Assembly: GCA_013115135.1 (NCBI GenBank)
Contig: JABANP010000125.1
Location: 59,648 to 123,647 of the forward strand
Source of the DNA: Perkinsus olseni
Taxonomy: Eukaryota > Perkinsozoa > Perkinsida > Perkinsidae
Direction of reading: 5' to 3'
DNA: 64,000 nucleotides
Shown: piece by piece, positions 14,106 through 24,408 of the stretch
Layout: each line of letters opens with the position of its first letter
Numbering within the stretch: position 1 is the first letter of the stretch
Notes under the pieces: generated by a model
What the model was told of the DNA's origin: nothing
What the model saw: the letters and a program-made list of their open reading frames with translations, nothing else
Database searches by the model: none
Position numbers and translations under genes: made by a program

Positions 14106-15617
14106 ATGCCGAATTTTTATGAGGAGCCCGTCGCCGGCGGTATGAGTGAGAAGTTGTGGAAGGACAACCAAGACCTTGCCCGTATGAGTTTACATCATCC
14201 CTTCGTTCAAGGTCTCGGTGATGGTACCCTCGACCCGAAGGCGTTCAAACACTATGTGGCTCAGGACTCCTTCTTCCTCAATGGCTACATACGAGCCCTG
14301 TGCTACTGCATCGCCAAGAGTGACGTAACAGCCACGGAGAAGGACCTACTCGTCTTGCTAGAGGGAGTGAGGAGGGAGGCAGAGGCCCTTCATCACAACT
14401 ACATCGACAGCCCGGAGGTCGACAGTCCAGCGCCCGCCTGCCGCAAGTTCGTGGACTTCCTGCTGAGCATTGGCCGAGCTGATTGCGGTCCGTCGGTGAT
14501 GGTAGCAGCCCTTATACCCTGTGCAAGACTCTACGCATGGATCGGGAAGGAGCTAACGGTCAATAGAGATATTCTCGAGGGGCACCCCTACAGGGACTGG
14601 CTCCTTCTTTTTGCCGGCGAGGCTGTGAACATCGAGGCGAAGACGCTGGAGGCCCTTCTGGACAAACAGGTTGAAGCATGCGAATATGAGGAAGTCGCTC
14701 TAACTTACCGCCGCTCTATGCAACTCGAGTACGACTTCTTCGACGCGTTCGGTGGCGAATTGGGTCGACCTGCTGGTAGAGTGCAGGGAATCCCTACTGT
14801 GTTGGTGGTGAGCGGCAGCGAGTCCGGTGGAGGGTCGGGCCATCAGGCAGACTTGAAGACCCTAGAGGCTCTCGGGGTGTACTCAACCTCAGCGTTGACA
14901 TCGATAGCTGCCCAGAACACTCAGGGAGTACAGCGAGTTCAAGTGGTGGCTGACGACTTCCTCGCAGCCCAGATTGATTCTGTTATCTCGGATTTCGACG
15001 TGTCGGTCGTGAAGGTTGGTTCGGTACCGAGTCCCCGACAGCTACGGGTGGTGGCTGAGAAGCTCCACGGTTTACCCATGGTCGTGGACCCCGTCCTACC
15101 GTTGACGTCTCCAGATGGCCCGGCCGCACAGGGGAATGCTGACGCTGTCTTGGCTACCTACAAGGGCCATATTTTCCCGCTCGCTACGATAATCACATCC
15201 ACTTTGTCGCAAGCCCGGCGTCTGCTCGGTAGGAGAGAGCCGGCCGGAGTCGACGAGGCCAGGAGTGTTGCTCGAGCCGTGGCTCAGTATGGGCCAGAGT
15301 ATGTTTTCGTGAGGGGTGACGGTGACTGTCCTGATGGGGAGACTTGCAGCGGTGTCCTCTACGACCGCGAGAACGAGAAGTTCTACGAGTTCACAGATAA
15401 GAAGATTTCGACAACCAATACTCGTGGCGCTGGTTGTACACTGGCGAGTGCTATTGCTGGTTGCATAGCTCGCGGCTATCCCGTACCAGACGCTGTGGAG
15501 AGGGCCGTCGGATACCTCCATGAGGTCATAGCCCGTTCGGAGGGAACTCCCCTCGGCCAGGGTCCCAACAGACCGTTGGTCCACTCGGCCAACAGTATTT
15601 GGGTTAACTACTTCTAA
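14106..15617 (+). CDS. TenA-ThiD fusion, copy 1 (thiamine pyrimidine salvage)
   Basis: An intronless gene. The ATG at 14106 was chosen over the one at 14043 because the second copy starts at the equivalent codon. Residues 1-220 are a TenA/THI-4 domain: HPFVQGLGDGTLDPKAFKHY, an Asp in the AQDS turn, LIPCARLYAWIGKEL with the catalytic-type Cys, and LEYDFFD with the Glu near the C-terminal helix. Residues 225-503 are a ThiD-type hydroxymethylpyrimidine (phosphate) kinase: VVSGSESGGGSGHQADLKT, SIAAQNTQGV, VVDPVL and the anion-hole motif NTRGAGCTLASAI. TenA-II hydrolyses degraded pyrimidines and ThiD phosphorylates them, so one protein could do two successive salvage steps. Yeast Thi20-type enzymes carry the same parts in the opposite order. 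Confidence 0.9.
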   Translation: MPNFYEEPVAGGMSEKLWKDNQDLARMSLHHPFVQGLGDGTLDPKAFKHYVAQDSFFLNGYIRALCYCIAKSDVTATEKDLLVLLEGVRREAEALHHNYIDSPEVDSPAPACRKFVDFLLSIGRADCGPSVMVAALIPCARLYAWIGKELTVNRDILEGHPYRDWLLLFAGEAVNIEAKTLEALLDKQVEACEYEEVALTYRRSMQLEYDFFDAFGGELGRPAGRVQGIPTVLVVSGSESGGGSGHQADLKTLEALGVYSTSALTSIAAQNTQGVQRVQVVADDFLAAQIDSVISDFDVSVVKVGSVPSPRQLRVVAEKLHGLPMVVDPVLPLTSPDGPAAQGNADAVLATYKGHIFPLATIITSTLSQARRLLGRREPAGVDEARSVARAVAQYGPEYVFVRGDGDCPDGETCSGVLYDRENEKFYEFTDKKISTTNTRGAGCTLASAIAGCIARGYPVPDAVERAVGYLHEVIARSEGTPLGQGPNRPLVHSANSIWVNYF

Positions 15618-16808
15618 CACTATCAACCATTGATTTTTCTTATCCCTTATCAGAACTCTCGAACATTCTCAGAGCCGTCAGGGCTCAGAGCTCCCCGTGA
15701 GTGCGTAAAATGTGCCGCTCGATCTCTGCAAGTAGACGGTTCTTGCAGTTTCTTTCTTTCAAGTATCAGAGTTCATCGGCCAGTCTGGGCTGTCAGTAGC
15801 GATGAAACCCTGAGTGTGGGGAGTCCCCAGTGGGGAGGGAGAGTGGGGCGTACTAGTGCCGGAACCTGACGGCGTCAGGCTGACGCGAGCGCAGTTCCGC
15901 GAGAAGGCACCCCGAAACCGGAACAGGGCCGAAACCCTAGCGGCGCCGGATTTGCATACCCATGAACGCCGAGTATTCGACTCTAAACACCTCGCTATGG
16001 TAACGACAACTAGACACGTCCAGCCCGCCCACTTCTTTGGAGGATGACGAGCTTACTCTCACCCTCGGTTTTGCAGGGTTTAGGAAGGGTGGATAACTGT
16101 GGAAAGGGGTACTTGACGGCACGACCCACGCGTCTCCGCAGTGACACAGCCGTCTTGCTCCCCGAATGTGAATGAGTCAACCCGCCTCAAGTACCCGAGG
16201 GCAGAAGCAGTGTCCTATACTAGTGCTGGCTGTGCAGTTGATATCCTACCGCTGCCTTCCTGTGTCGAATATCTCCCACACGGCCGACTTCACCGACTGT
16301 GTGCGACTTCGTCCATACCTCCAGAAGGGTTCCTCACGCTCACGTCCTTTCCTCACAAGAAAAGTTCGTTGTACGGAGCTGCTCGCTATTATCAGCTTTT
16401 TCAAAGGGACTCATCTTAGCTGATGTCGTTGGGTGCGTGGTGTTAGATAGTATCAACTAGATACTCGCTCGCACCCATCAGTGTTCTTGCAAGATGTGTG
16501 AAGTGTGATTGTGCGAAGCGGCTGTCCCTTGTTCATAGTCGGCAGGACAGGGGATTAGTTTAGTGACTTAGTTGCTTCCCCTTCTCTCTATCTTGAGAGT
16601 TGAGTTCATATGTCCGTCTATGAGGAGATTGACTGTGGTGATGACCTTTCTGACATCTACTCAGACGCCAGGCCGGACTATGACAGCCCTGACTCTGAAC
16701 TTATCAGGGACGCCATTTCCTTTCAGTAGGGTTCAAGTGCATGTTCCGGCAAGGAGGGGTTGATTAGCTTGCCGCCCAGCATTCTTTTTTTGCGTCCTGT
16801 TCGCGTCA
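15618..16808. other. Spacer between the two TenA-ThiD copies
   Basis: The first 100 bases (15620-15720) closely match those after copy 2 (18325-18425), so the 3' UTR was duplicated with the gene. The rest has no recognised gene. Confidence 0.6.
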
Positions 16809-18323
16809 ATGCCGAATTTCTATGAGGAGCCCGTCGCCGGCGGTATGAGTGAGAAGTTGTGGAAGGACAACCAAGACCTTGCCCGTATGAGTTTACATCA
16901 TCCCTTTGTTCAAGGCCTTGCTGATGGTACCCTCGACCCCGAGGCCTTTAAGACTTACATGGCTCAAGATACTCTCTACTTGAACGGCTACGTTCGATCT
17001 CTCTCGAGTTGCATCGCGAAAAGCGACATTACTGCCACCATGGGGAAGGAGTTATCGGTGTTCATAGAGGGTGTGAAGGGCGAGTTGGAGGCCTGCCATC
17101 AGCACTATGTCGACAACCCGGATGCCACTGGCCCGGAGGCTGCTTGCCGCAAGTATGTGGACTTCTTGTTAAACGTTAGCCGGGCGGATTGTGGTCCCTC
17201 GGTTATGATAGCCGCTGTCATACCGTGCTCTAGACTCTACGCTTGGCTCGGCAAGGAGCTGACGGCTGGTAGAGATATACCCGAGGATCACCCCTACCGA
17301 AGGTGGCTTCTCTTTTACGCCGACGAGCCCATCAACACTTCAGCCAGGGCGCTGGAAGCCCTGCTGGATAAGCAAGTTAGAGTCTGCGAGGTTCAGGAGG
17401 TTGGTCAAGCCTACCGGCGTGCTATGGAGCTCGAGTATGACTTCTTCGACTCCTTCGAAGCCCCCATTGGCCGGCCTGCTGGTGGGCCCTTGAGAATCCC
17501 TACCGTGTTGGTGGTGAGCGGCAGTGAGTCCGGGGGAGGGTCGGGCCATCAGGCAGACTTGAAGACCCTGGAGGCTCTTGGGGTGTACTCGACCTCAGTG
17601 TTGACGTCGATAGCAGCCCAGAACACTCAGGGAGTACAGCAAGTCCAGGTGGTGGCTGACAACCTTCTCGCCGCCCAGATTAACTCTGTTATCTCGGATT
17701 TCGACGTGTCGGTCGTGAAGGTTGGTTCGGTACCGAGTTCCCGACAGCTACGGGTGGTGGCCGAGAAGCTCCACGGTTTACCGTTGGTCGTGGACCCCGT
17801 CCTCCCATCGACGCCTACAGACGACGCCGCCGTCCAGAGGGACGCTGACGATGTCTTGGCTGCGTACAAGGACCATATCTTCCCGCTCGCTACAATAGTC
17901 ACATCCACTATGTCGGAAGCCCGCCGTCTCCTCGGTAGGGCAGAGTCGGTCGGAGTCGACGAGGCCAGGAGTGTTGCTCGAGCCTTGGCTCAGTATGGGC
18001 CAAAGTATGTTTTAGTGAGGGCTGACGGTGACTGTCCTGATGGGGAGACCCGCGGGGGTGTCCTCTACGGCCGAGAGAATGAGGAGTTCTACGAGTTCAC
18101 AGATAAGAAGATTTCGACAACCAATACTCGTGGCGCTGGTTGTACACTGGCCAGCGCTATTGCTGGCTTTATGGCTCGCGGTTATCCCGTACCAGACGCT
18201 GTGGAGAGGGCCATTGGGTACCTCCATGAGGTCATAGCCCGTTCGGACGGGACCCCCCTCGGCCAGGGTCCCAACACACCGTTGGTTCACTCAGCCAACA
18301 GTATTTGGGTTAACTACTTTTGA
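16809..18323 (+). CDS. TenA-ThiD fusion, copy 2
   Basis: The 504-residue paralog of the upstream gene has the same start, no introns and the same two domains. The first 40 codons and most of the ThiD half are nearly identical to copy 1. The TenA middle (about residues 45-215) differs far more, which suggests gene conversion over the ends or relaxed selection in the middle. The catalytic-type Cys (AAVIPCSRLYAWLGKEL), the Glu in MELEYDFFD and the ThiD anion hole NTRGAGCTLASAI are all kept, so both activities look intact. The two copies may prefer different pyrimidine substrates; this is only inference. Confidence 0.9.
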   Translation: MPNFYEEPVAGGMSEKLWKDNQDLARMSLHHPFVQGLADGTLDPEAFKTYMAQDTLYLNGYVRSLSSCIAKSDITATMGKELSVFIEGVKGELEACHQHYVDNPDATGPEAACRKYVDFLLNVSRADCGPSVMIAAVIPCSRLYAWLGKELTAGRDIPEDHPYRRWLLFYADEPINTSARALEALLDKQVRVCEVQEVGQAYRRAMELEYDFFDSFEAPIGRPAGGPLRIPTVLVVSGSESGGGSGHQADLKTLEALGVYSTSVLTSIAAQNTQGVQQVQVVADNLLAAQINSVISDFDVSVVKVGSVPSSRQLRVVAEKLHGLPLVVDPVLPSTPTDDAAVQRDADDVLAAYKDHIFPLATIVTSTMSEARRLLGRAESVGVDEARSVARALAQYGPKYVLVRADGDCPDGETRGGVLYGRENEEFYEFTDKKISTTNTRGAGCTLASAIAGFMARGYPVPDAVERAIGYLHEVIARSDGTPLGQGPNTPLVHSANSIWVNYF

Positions 18324-19990
18324 GACTATCCACCGTTGATTTTTCTTATCCCTTATCAGAACTCTCGGACGTCTTCAGAGCCGTCAGGGCTCAGAGCTCC
18401 GTGTGAGAAATGTGTCGCTCGATCCCTGGAAGCAGGCTGTTCTTCCAGGTTTCCTCCTTTCGTGTATAGGACTGTATCGGATTCCTGTCTTGTTCGTCAA
18501 TCAGACGGGGGGCCTCAAGTTGGTTCGGGCTCGAGTGACAGTGTAGTCAATCTAATGACGGGGGCCCTGGGCTTGCAAGTTGAATACCAAGTAAACACTA
18601 ACTTCTACACTGCTTGACAAGCACTCTTCGATAATCCTTCCGGCATTAGAAAGACACTGAATAGATACTGCTGTTAGCACATCGACCATCCATGGCCTAT
18701 GGATCACATAGACCCCCGTGATGCCTCCTCATGGTGCTTCCTGAGTTTGAAAACGTGCAACTTACACTAAGCGTCGAACAGTAAACGCGATGGATGAACG
18801 CGTTGTGAACCTTGACAGTCGCAACGTTGCAACTGTGAACCTCGCTCGCTTACTGTTTAATGTGGTCAACGTGGTGTTGACATATTCACCGTCTCAATCT
18901 TGGTATTCTCAGTGCCAAACTCGCATTCGTAATTGACCATCTTACCTCATAATACGCTTTAGCTGGAGGAATCGGCGGGGGTAACAACTAGAGGCTACGT
19001 CCTCATTGTATTTGATGATAGCTCTCGCCTTTCTATGACGGCGGCTCGCTCTCACTACAGAGTTACTATGGTGAGCCCTCGTGAAGCCTGTAAAACCTTC
19101 CATCTGCACTGGCCTTTTGAGTTGTGTTACCAGAGTGCTTGTCATCCATCATCTGTGACTTCAACCAGACACCCGACAAAGACGTTGAGCATATTTGTGT
19201 AACGTTCTGTGCTGTCTCGTAGTTTGCGCGCGTGTTGTTTTGATGTAGCTCGTTAGTCCGACTGGTGTGGGCTGGTCCGTCTTCCCTATCACTGTCGAAC
19301 TTTCCTAGCGAGTTACTGTGTGTTAGCTGGTTTTCCCTTGGTTAATCGACAATAAGGTTGATGAGCCCACTGTGCTGTGGCGATGTCGGTTCGCATCGAT
19401 GATTTTGACTAGGGTTGTAGTAGTAGCCCTTTTCCCAAGTTAGCGTTCCATCACAGGTAGCAGCAGTTGCTGTATTCTCTTTTGCGACGATTCACGGACT
19501 ACCTCTCCTGTTAGGAAATCGCCTACACCGTGTAACGATACAACTGTCCCGAGATATCGAATACAAGCCCTCGTCGATACAATACCGTTCTCAGTAGCAC
19601 AATACCGTTCCTCAGAGTGGCAGATCTTACCGTCCCCTGAAGGCCTGGTAGACCCTACTAATCGTTAACTTAACGACGTTAAGGTTGGCTTAGAGTAGGC
19701 GAACTGCTAAAGTGCAGCAACAGATGGACACGCTATTAGGCCCATGCTCTATTCTGTCGAGACACTCAACGATGACATTGGACCAAAGCGGTGGCCAGCA
19801 GCAGATTGGCCACCGATGAGGCTTTTCCCATGTGCACCAAGGCTTACGTGACCCTGGCGGAAACGTCGTAAAGGAGAGAGTTCCCCTCCGATTTATGAAC
19901 GCGGTTCCCGCTTGACTGAGAATGAAAACGTTCCAGCATTCGATCGACATCCAATTCATCATCATCATCATACGTTTAACAATCCGCCTA
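18324..19990. other. Long intergenic stretch
   Basis: About 1.6 kb with no family-like coding segment on either strand. The left 100 bases are the duplicated TenA-ThiD 3' UTR. The remainder is probably regulatory or non-coding. Confidence 0.4.
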
Positions 19991-21039
19991 TCACTCGGCA
20001 GCAGCGGCATCAGTCTTCCTCCGCTTAGCATTCGGTGGCGATTCATCCTACACATAAAAGCCACGCTCCGCTGATGACCTCCCCCGTGTATTCACCTCAT
20101 CATCCTTCTCGTCTTCCTCTTCATCATCCTCTTCCTCTTCCTGTCCATCTTCCTCCCCTTCAGACTCACTCGAGTATTCCTCCTCGTCGTCTTCCGGTTC
20201 AGAGTCCTCAAACACCACCTGCTCTCCCTGACCAGACGTCAGCTCCAAAGGCAGCACTCCCAGCAAGCCATAGTACGTTCCTGTCAAGACCATCGAGAGC
20301 TTGAAGGTTGGGCAGGGCTTTCAGGAGGCCTTCACGGTACGTCGCCTTCGCCAGCTGCGTGTCATCTTCGACGCCTCCCACGGGGTTACTGATACGCCCA
20401 GAGTCACCGTGGGTACGACAAGTCTACTTACTCGATCAAATTAAGTATACGTATGTTAACCAGGCTGTGAATAGGGCTGAGTGCATCCAAGTCGGCGAAT
20501 CTGAGGCGAACCCAGTCCGTGGTCTAGTACACTATGTCAAAAGTACTAGTAGCAGTAGTACTTGTTATTGGCTAGATGAAGCTCCTGTAGGCTGTCCTTG
20601 AGATTCCCCAGACCTTCGAGGGACTTCTTGTCGGCCAAATTGTTGGCTGAAAAACGTATAAATTCACTGAAGCTCCTCTTGGGTCATTTCGGAAGTGGCG
20701 ATCGAGATAATCTCTCTCTGCCCAGTAGCGGTGGGAGCCCGGTCCTACAGTTTAATTCGAGACGCTCAATCTTGGTTCCCTCTGGGAAGGGGTGGTCGAT
20801 GGCCCCCACTTGACAGTTGCTGAGGGAGAGGAAGCCTACACTGCACTCCTTCAAGAAGGACAGGTCTCCCAGTACGGGGATGGACAGGCCGTCCAACATG
20901 ACCTGCCGAACGGGGCGCGTAACGAGGCCATTGCCAGGCAGTTTCGCTTTACTTCTTCGAGTTTATTGTACTGTTCGACGTCCTGCTCCTTAGCATAGCG
21001 TTTGAAGGCCTCTAAAAGGGAGGGTATCTGGTTCACCAT
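19991..21039 (-). CDS. ANP32-like leucine-rich acidic nuclear phosphoprotein
   Basis: The ATG is at 21039 (MVNQIPSLLEAFKRYAKEQD). After a short intron come leucine-rich repeats: VMLDGLSIPVLGDLSFL, GFLSLSNCQVGAID, IERLELNC, then NNLADKKSLEGLGNLKDSLQ and ELHLANNK. The LRR cap reads NPVGG..TYREGLLKALPNLQALDGLDRN, matching the ANP32 'FKLLPQL.YLDG.D' cap. A strongly acidic tail of Glu/Asp/Ser follows. A 48-nt intron leads to a basic KRRKTD nuclear-signal-like end and a stop at 19991. ANP32 proteins act as histone chaperones, phosphatase inhibitors and mRNA-export adaptors; which applies here is unknown. Five or six exons are needed. Confidence 0.75.
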
Positions 21040-21194
21040 GGCAGCAGGACGAGGCAGACGGTCGCCGAGTTCAGAGAGGGAAACCACGGAAAACCTACGA
21101 CGACAAGATGGGATCCTCGACCATTGCAGATGATGCACGCCCAAAGGGATAGGTGGCATACGTCACCATTAACGGCACTTCCAGAACTCAAGGC

Positions 21195-21400
21195 GTGACA
21201 CGGTGTATGCGAATGGCAAATCCTCGAAAAAATGGACAGAGAACTGTCATTGGGGTGATTTGAACGGTCCCGCCTGAAAATGGTGAATCCTGAAAATGGT
21301 GAAGGGCGAGAAAGTCCGTATTTGGGAGTTTTTGACCAACTAAAAGTGGTGAAACCCTGAAAGTGGTGAACAACAATCTCGCCCGCCTCGAAGTGAACAA
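21195..21400 (+). repeat. GAAAATGGTGAA repeat cluster, copy 1
   Basis: The unit TGAAAATGGTGAA occurs twice in immediate succession (21276-21302), followed by diverged copies with AAAGTGGTGAA up to about 21370. A near-identical 28-base core is present in inverted orientation at 24094-24128. Confidence 0.75.
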
Positions 21401-22230
21401 AATTAAGTGATATGGGCAATTTAGTACCACTCCTTCACGAACCAACCCAACTTTCTATCGCCAGTCCCTCACATAGACGTTTGCTACTGCGTAGTCAAGT
21501 TATGGGTTACTCGGTGGGGTGAGGGGAATGCGATGGATGTTGCGACAGCGTCTATTTTCTTCGCGAATGCCTCCGACTACCACAAGTCGTGGCCTACGAC
21601 AAGCTCGCGTATATTGCAAGTCTTGCACCGACTTGCTTGAATTGCAAGCGCTCTACAGCTCTGCAATTATCTCTAGTTATCTTGTGCCATGTTTGCGGAT
21701 TGGGAGTTTTTATTTTTCTTCGGGCCTCACGAACCAGGGAAGGTACTACCCTGCCGAATCTGGAGTATTCCCAGGTGTAGTGTTGCAGCGGGAGGTGGAG
21801 ATTAGTGGATGGATTAGAGCCGGTAGTGCTTGCTAGGTTTGAAATTGCCTATCACGAGCTCAGCAGCATCGCCTTCCGTCATCATAACTGCGGAAGCAGC
21901 ACAAGGAAAGGGAGAGGAGACAGCAACGGAAATTGACGCGGAGGACGTCGCGTCGAAAAGAGGTATTAAGGGGGCTGGGGTATAGCAATATCATTATACT
22001 ACTGCCTGTCGCGGTGGAATTGTATTGGACTCCGTCGTGTATCACAGCGTATGAAACCTTCCATGTGACTAGTTGTTTGATCAATGATCGGCTCGGTTGG
22101 GGAGCGGTCCCGGGCGGGTTTGTAGTGCGTTATCAAGGAACCTTCGATTTCAGGGCGTCCTCGACCAGGATCTACTGTCCCCAATTTTACTCCCTTTGCG
22201 TTGTCTACTTTAACCCCACCTTGTGTTCTG
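21400..22230. other. Unassigned stretch
   Basis: No recognised gene. Short open frames exist on the plus strand but show no family motif. It could include unread 5' exons of the coiled-coil gene downstream. Confidence 0.3.
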
Positions 22231-22232
22231 TT

Positions 22233-23286
22233 AGAGCGATGAACCTCTGAGGCGGGATGTCCTCCACTACATCTACGAGCAAACCTCCAATGTCCATCAG
22301 CACTCCGAGGAGTGTACGGCTGCCATCATGCAGTGCTTGACGCAGCTACTCAATGCTTCGGAGATCCGAATGCATGTAGGTGGAGGGAAAGCCGAGGGAC
22401 TGGTCACAGTCAGGGCCCTTGGGGTGCACGAGTAGTGGTTGAAAGCGACCTAGCCTGCAAATCTGCACTCTCTGTAGGCATGCAGGGCCTCTGCGTCGCT
22501 CGTCCTCTCCCGCTTCGGAGAACCCCCAACATTTTCGTACTGAACGCACTGTCGTTGTATATCGTCTGTTAACGCGCTCGCGACGCTCAGTTTATGAGAA
22601 CACTCCATGCGCTGAGAGGTCAGGGTCATTCTACACCCTTGGTTCCTCGTCTTCAGAAAACTGAAGGCCGAGTGATTGAGAATGAACCTCAACGCTGAGC
22701 TCCAGCACGACCTCATGAAATGCCTGTCGAAACTGGATGTGATGTTGAGTTATCTCGGATCGGCGTGGTCGCCAATGTTCTCGTTCAGACTCAGTCTGAA
22801 CGTCGTGACAGTTTGTCACGACTCGTGACCTCGTGACTCACACGAGGAACTGCAGCGACAACGAGGTGAGTGCAGCGGAGGAGGTTCAGATGGTCGGACG
22901 CGCCGATCACGGCGTTGCTCAGGCGCATCTAGTGGAGAATCTCTCAGAGACGAAGAGCAGTGCTTGCTTCATCCAGCAGCGGTTCGAACAGGAAGTAGGC
23001 CGAGCTTGGAGGTCCTCGTGGTAAGCTCAGTTGACGTTGTTGATTTCAGGGCAATAAGCTGGATAGCATACAGACGCAGTTGATGCAATTAACGGACCAC
23101 AATGAACCACAACTTCCTCGGGCCTCACCAGTCGCGCCGGTTGTTGAGCACTCGAGGCCGCCGCCCTCGACCATACCTCGGGATGCCAGACCCGTCGAAA
23201 CTGAATATGCTGAGGCCTCGCCGCGGCATAGTAGAGATGAGGAAGCGCCGTGTCAAGTTGGTCAGGAGAACGCTGAAGGTAAATAA
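22233..23286 (+). CDS. Unrecognised multi-exon gene, possible coiled-coil protein
   Basis: Plausible exons with GT-AG borders are 22233-22375 (reading DVLHYIYEQTSNVHQHSEEC, then a helix with MQCLTQLLNASE), a segment near 22690-22780 (AELQHDLMKCLSKLDVML), and 22931-23286. The last reads HLVENLSETKSSACFIQQRF, then GNKLDSIQTQLMQLTDHNEP, then a Pro-rich end. The helices look heptad-like. No family is recognised, the first exon is not found, and three perfect hairpins sit on the second part. It may be a decayed or mobile-element-related gene. Function is unknown. Confidence 0.3.
22783..22847. repeat. Three adjacent perfect hairpins
   Basis: GTTCAGACT-C-AGTCTGAAC (22783-22801), GTCGTGACA-GTT-TGTCACGAC (22802-22822) and CCTCGTG-ACTCA-CACGAGG (22829-22847) are each perfect inverted repeats, placed almost without gaps. 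Confidence 0.9.
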
Positions 23287-23522
23287 AAGTCTGCTCGCTT
23301 GGCACGCCGGGATGATCCGCCGTCTCTGTAGAAATCAGGGAAGCTACCCCTGCACCGAACGAAGCCAGCGTGACATTGCATTATCAAGGTGACAGGTATG
23401 CATATACGAAAATGCAAGCTGAATGTAGGTTTGGAATGAGAAGAGCGTCGAAAACTACACTAGTAGCGACAGGCGATTTTCATATGTGTTCAAAGTGTTC
23501 GAGTTCATAGTACCGCGGGAGA

Positions 23523-23546
23523 GGACTGTTGTACTGTAGTACAACA
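23523..23546. repeat. Perfect 11-bp inverted repeat
   Basis: ACTGTTGTACT and its exact complement are separated by only two bases. The surrounding bases show no gene. Confidence 0.85.
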
Positions 23547-23762
23547 GTTCTAGTCATACTATAGCGATAATGAGGAACAAGGAGCAAGGAATTAGACGAT
23601 AGAGACAGATACAGCACTTATCCAGAAGCGACTGCTAAATGAGCCAACTTGCCCTAACTTGTCCACCGCATCACTACATTCAAAACCTTCAAGTAGGACT
23701 GACATATACATCCAGCAAGAACCACTTCAGATTGAAGCTACGAATTTACGAAATTACCTAAG

Positions 23763-23822
23763 ATTCGAACCTGGATCCCTCGCCCCAGAACTCAGAACCT
23801 TAACCACTTGACCAACGTTCCG
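23763..23822 (-). repeat. tRNA-like remnant
   Basis: On the minus strand a D-arm-like GGTCAAGTGGTTAAGG is followed 30 bases later by GGTTCGAATC, a Pol III B-box. The T stem and acceptor stem do not pair, so this is a tRNA-derived remnant (SINE-like), not a functional tRNA. Confidence 0.5.
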
Positions 23823-24084
23823 ATGATAATTGCATTAATACTTCTATTTGAGCTCAACATAATCGTGCGTGAAATACTCACATTCGAGAAGTTTGTCACA
23901 GTTCCATCTCTATATCTTCCCGTATTTGACGTACGTCTCAATCAACTCCACAGCTTCCTCACGAAGCGACTCCGGAGCGAAGCGACGGGCTCCGCTTGTC
24001 TTTGTAACGGGAGCGTGTCAACAATTTCGTAGGCGCGCGCCTGATGGCGCGCGCTTGTGTCTTCACCACTATCAGAGTTCGCGG

Positions 24085-24140
24085 GTAATTTTTTCCCATT
24101 CACCATTTTCAGGATTCGCCATTTTCATGGACAACCATTT
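24085..24140 (-). repeat. GAAAATGGTGAA repeat, inverted copy 2
   Basis: Read on the minus strand, two tandem units match the 21276-21302 core with one substitution. The two clusters flank 2.8 kb as inverted repeats. Confidence 0.75.
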
Positions 24141-24408
24141 GAACCTGGGCGGGAATTGCCTGGCGGAAGGGAAACGTGCTCAGCATCCTATATTCTGCCG
24201 CGTCCTCCTCAACAAGTGTTGATATGGTTCGTGATCGGTCTTCGTCCACGAGGCTGTAGTGCCCATATTCTGCCTTCTTCCGCCATTAGAAGGATCGAGC
24301 TGAGGGGCCTTTGGAAACACAACTCTGTCCCCATCTCTGAACAACCCGACGACGAGTCCACTCGTGGATTCCCGTTAGAGCTCCTTGATAGTTCCTCTTC
24401 CTCCACCG

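Noticed and set aside
20048..20304. Pro/Ser/His-rich plus-strand open frame
   Set aside because: It is the antisense shadow of the acidic tail of the ANP32-like gene.
23763..23822. Functional tRNA gene
   Set aside because: D-arm and B-box look good, but T and acceptor stems do not pair. The same applies to the tRNA-like segments at 41.6, 54.6, 55.2 and 63.3 kb.
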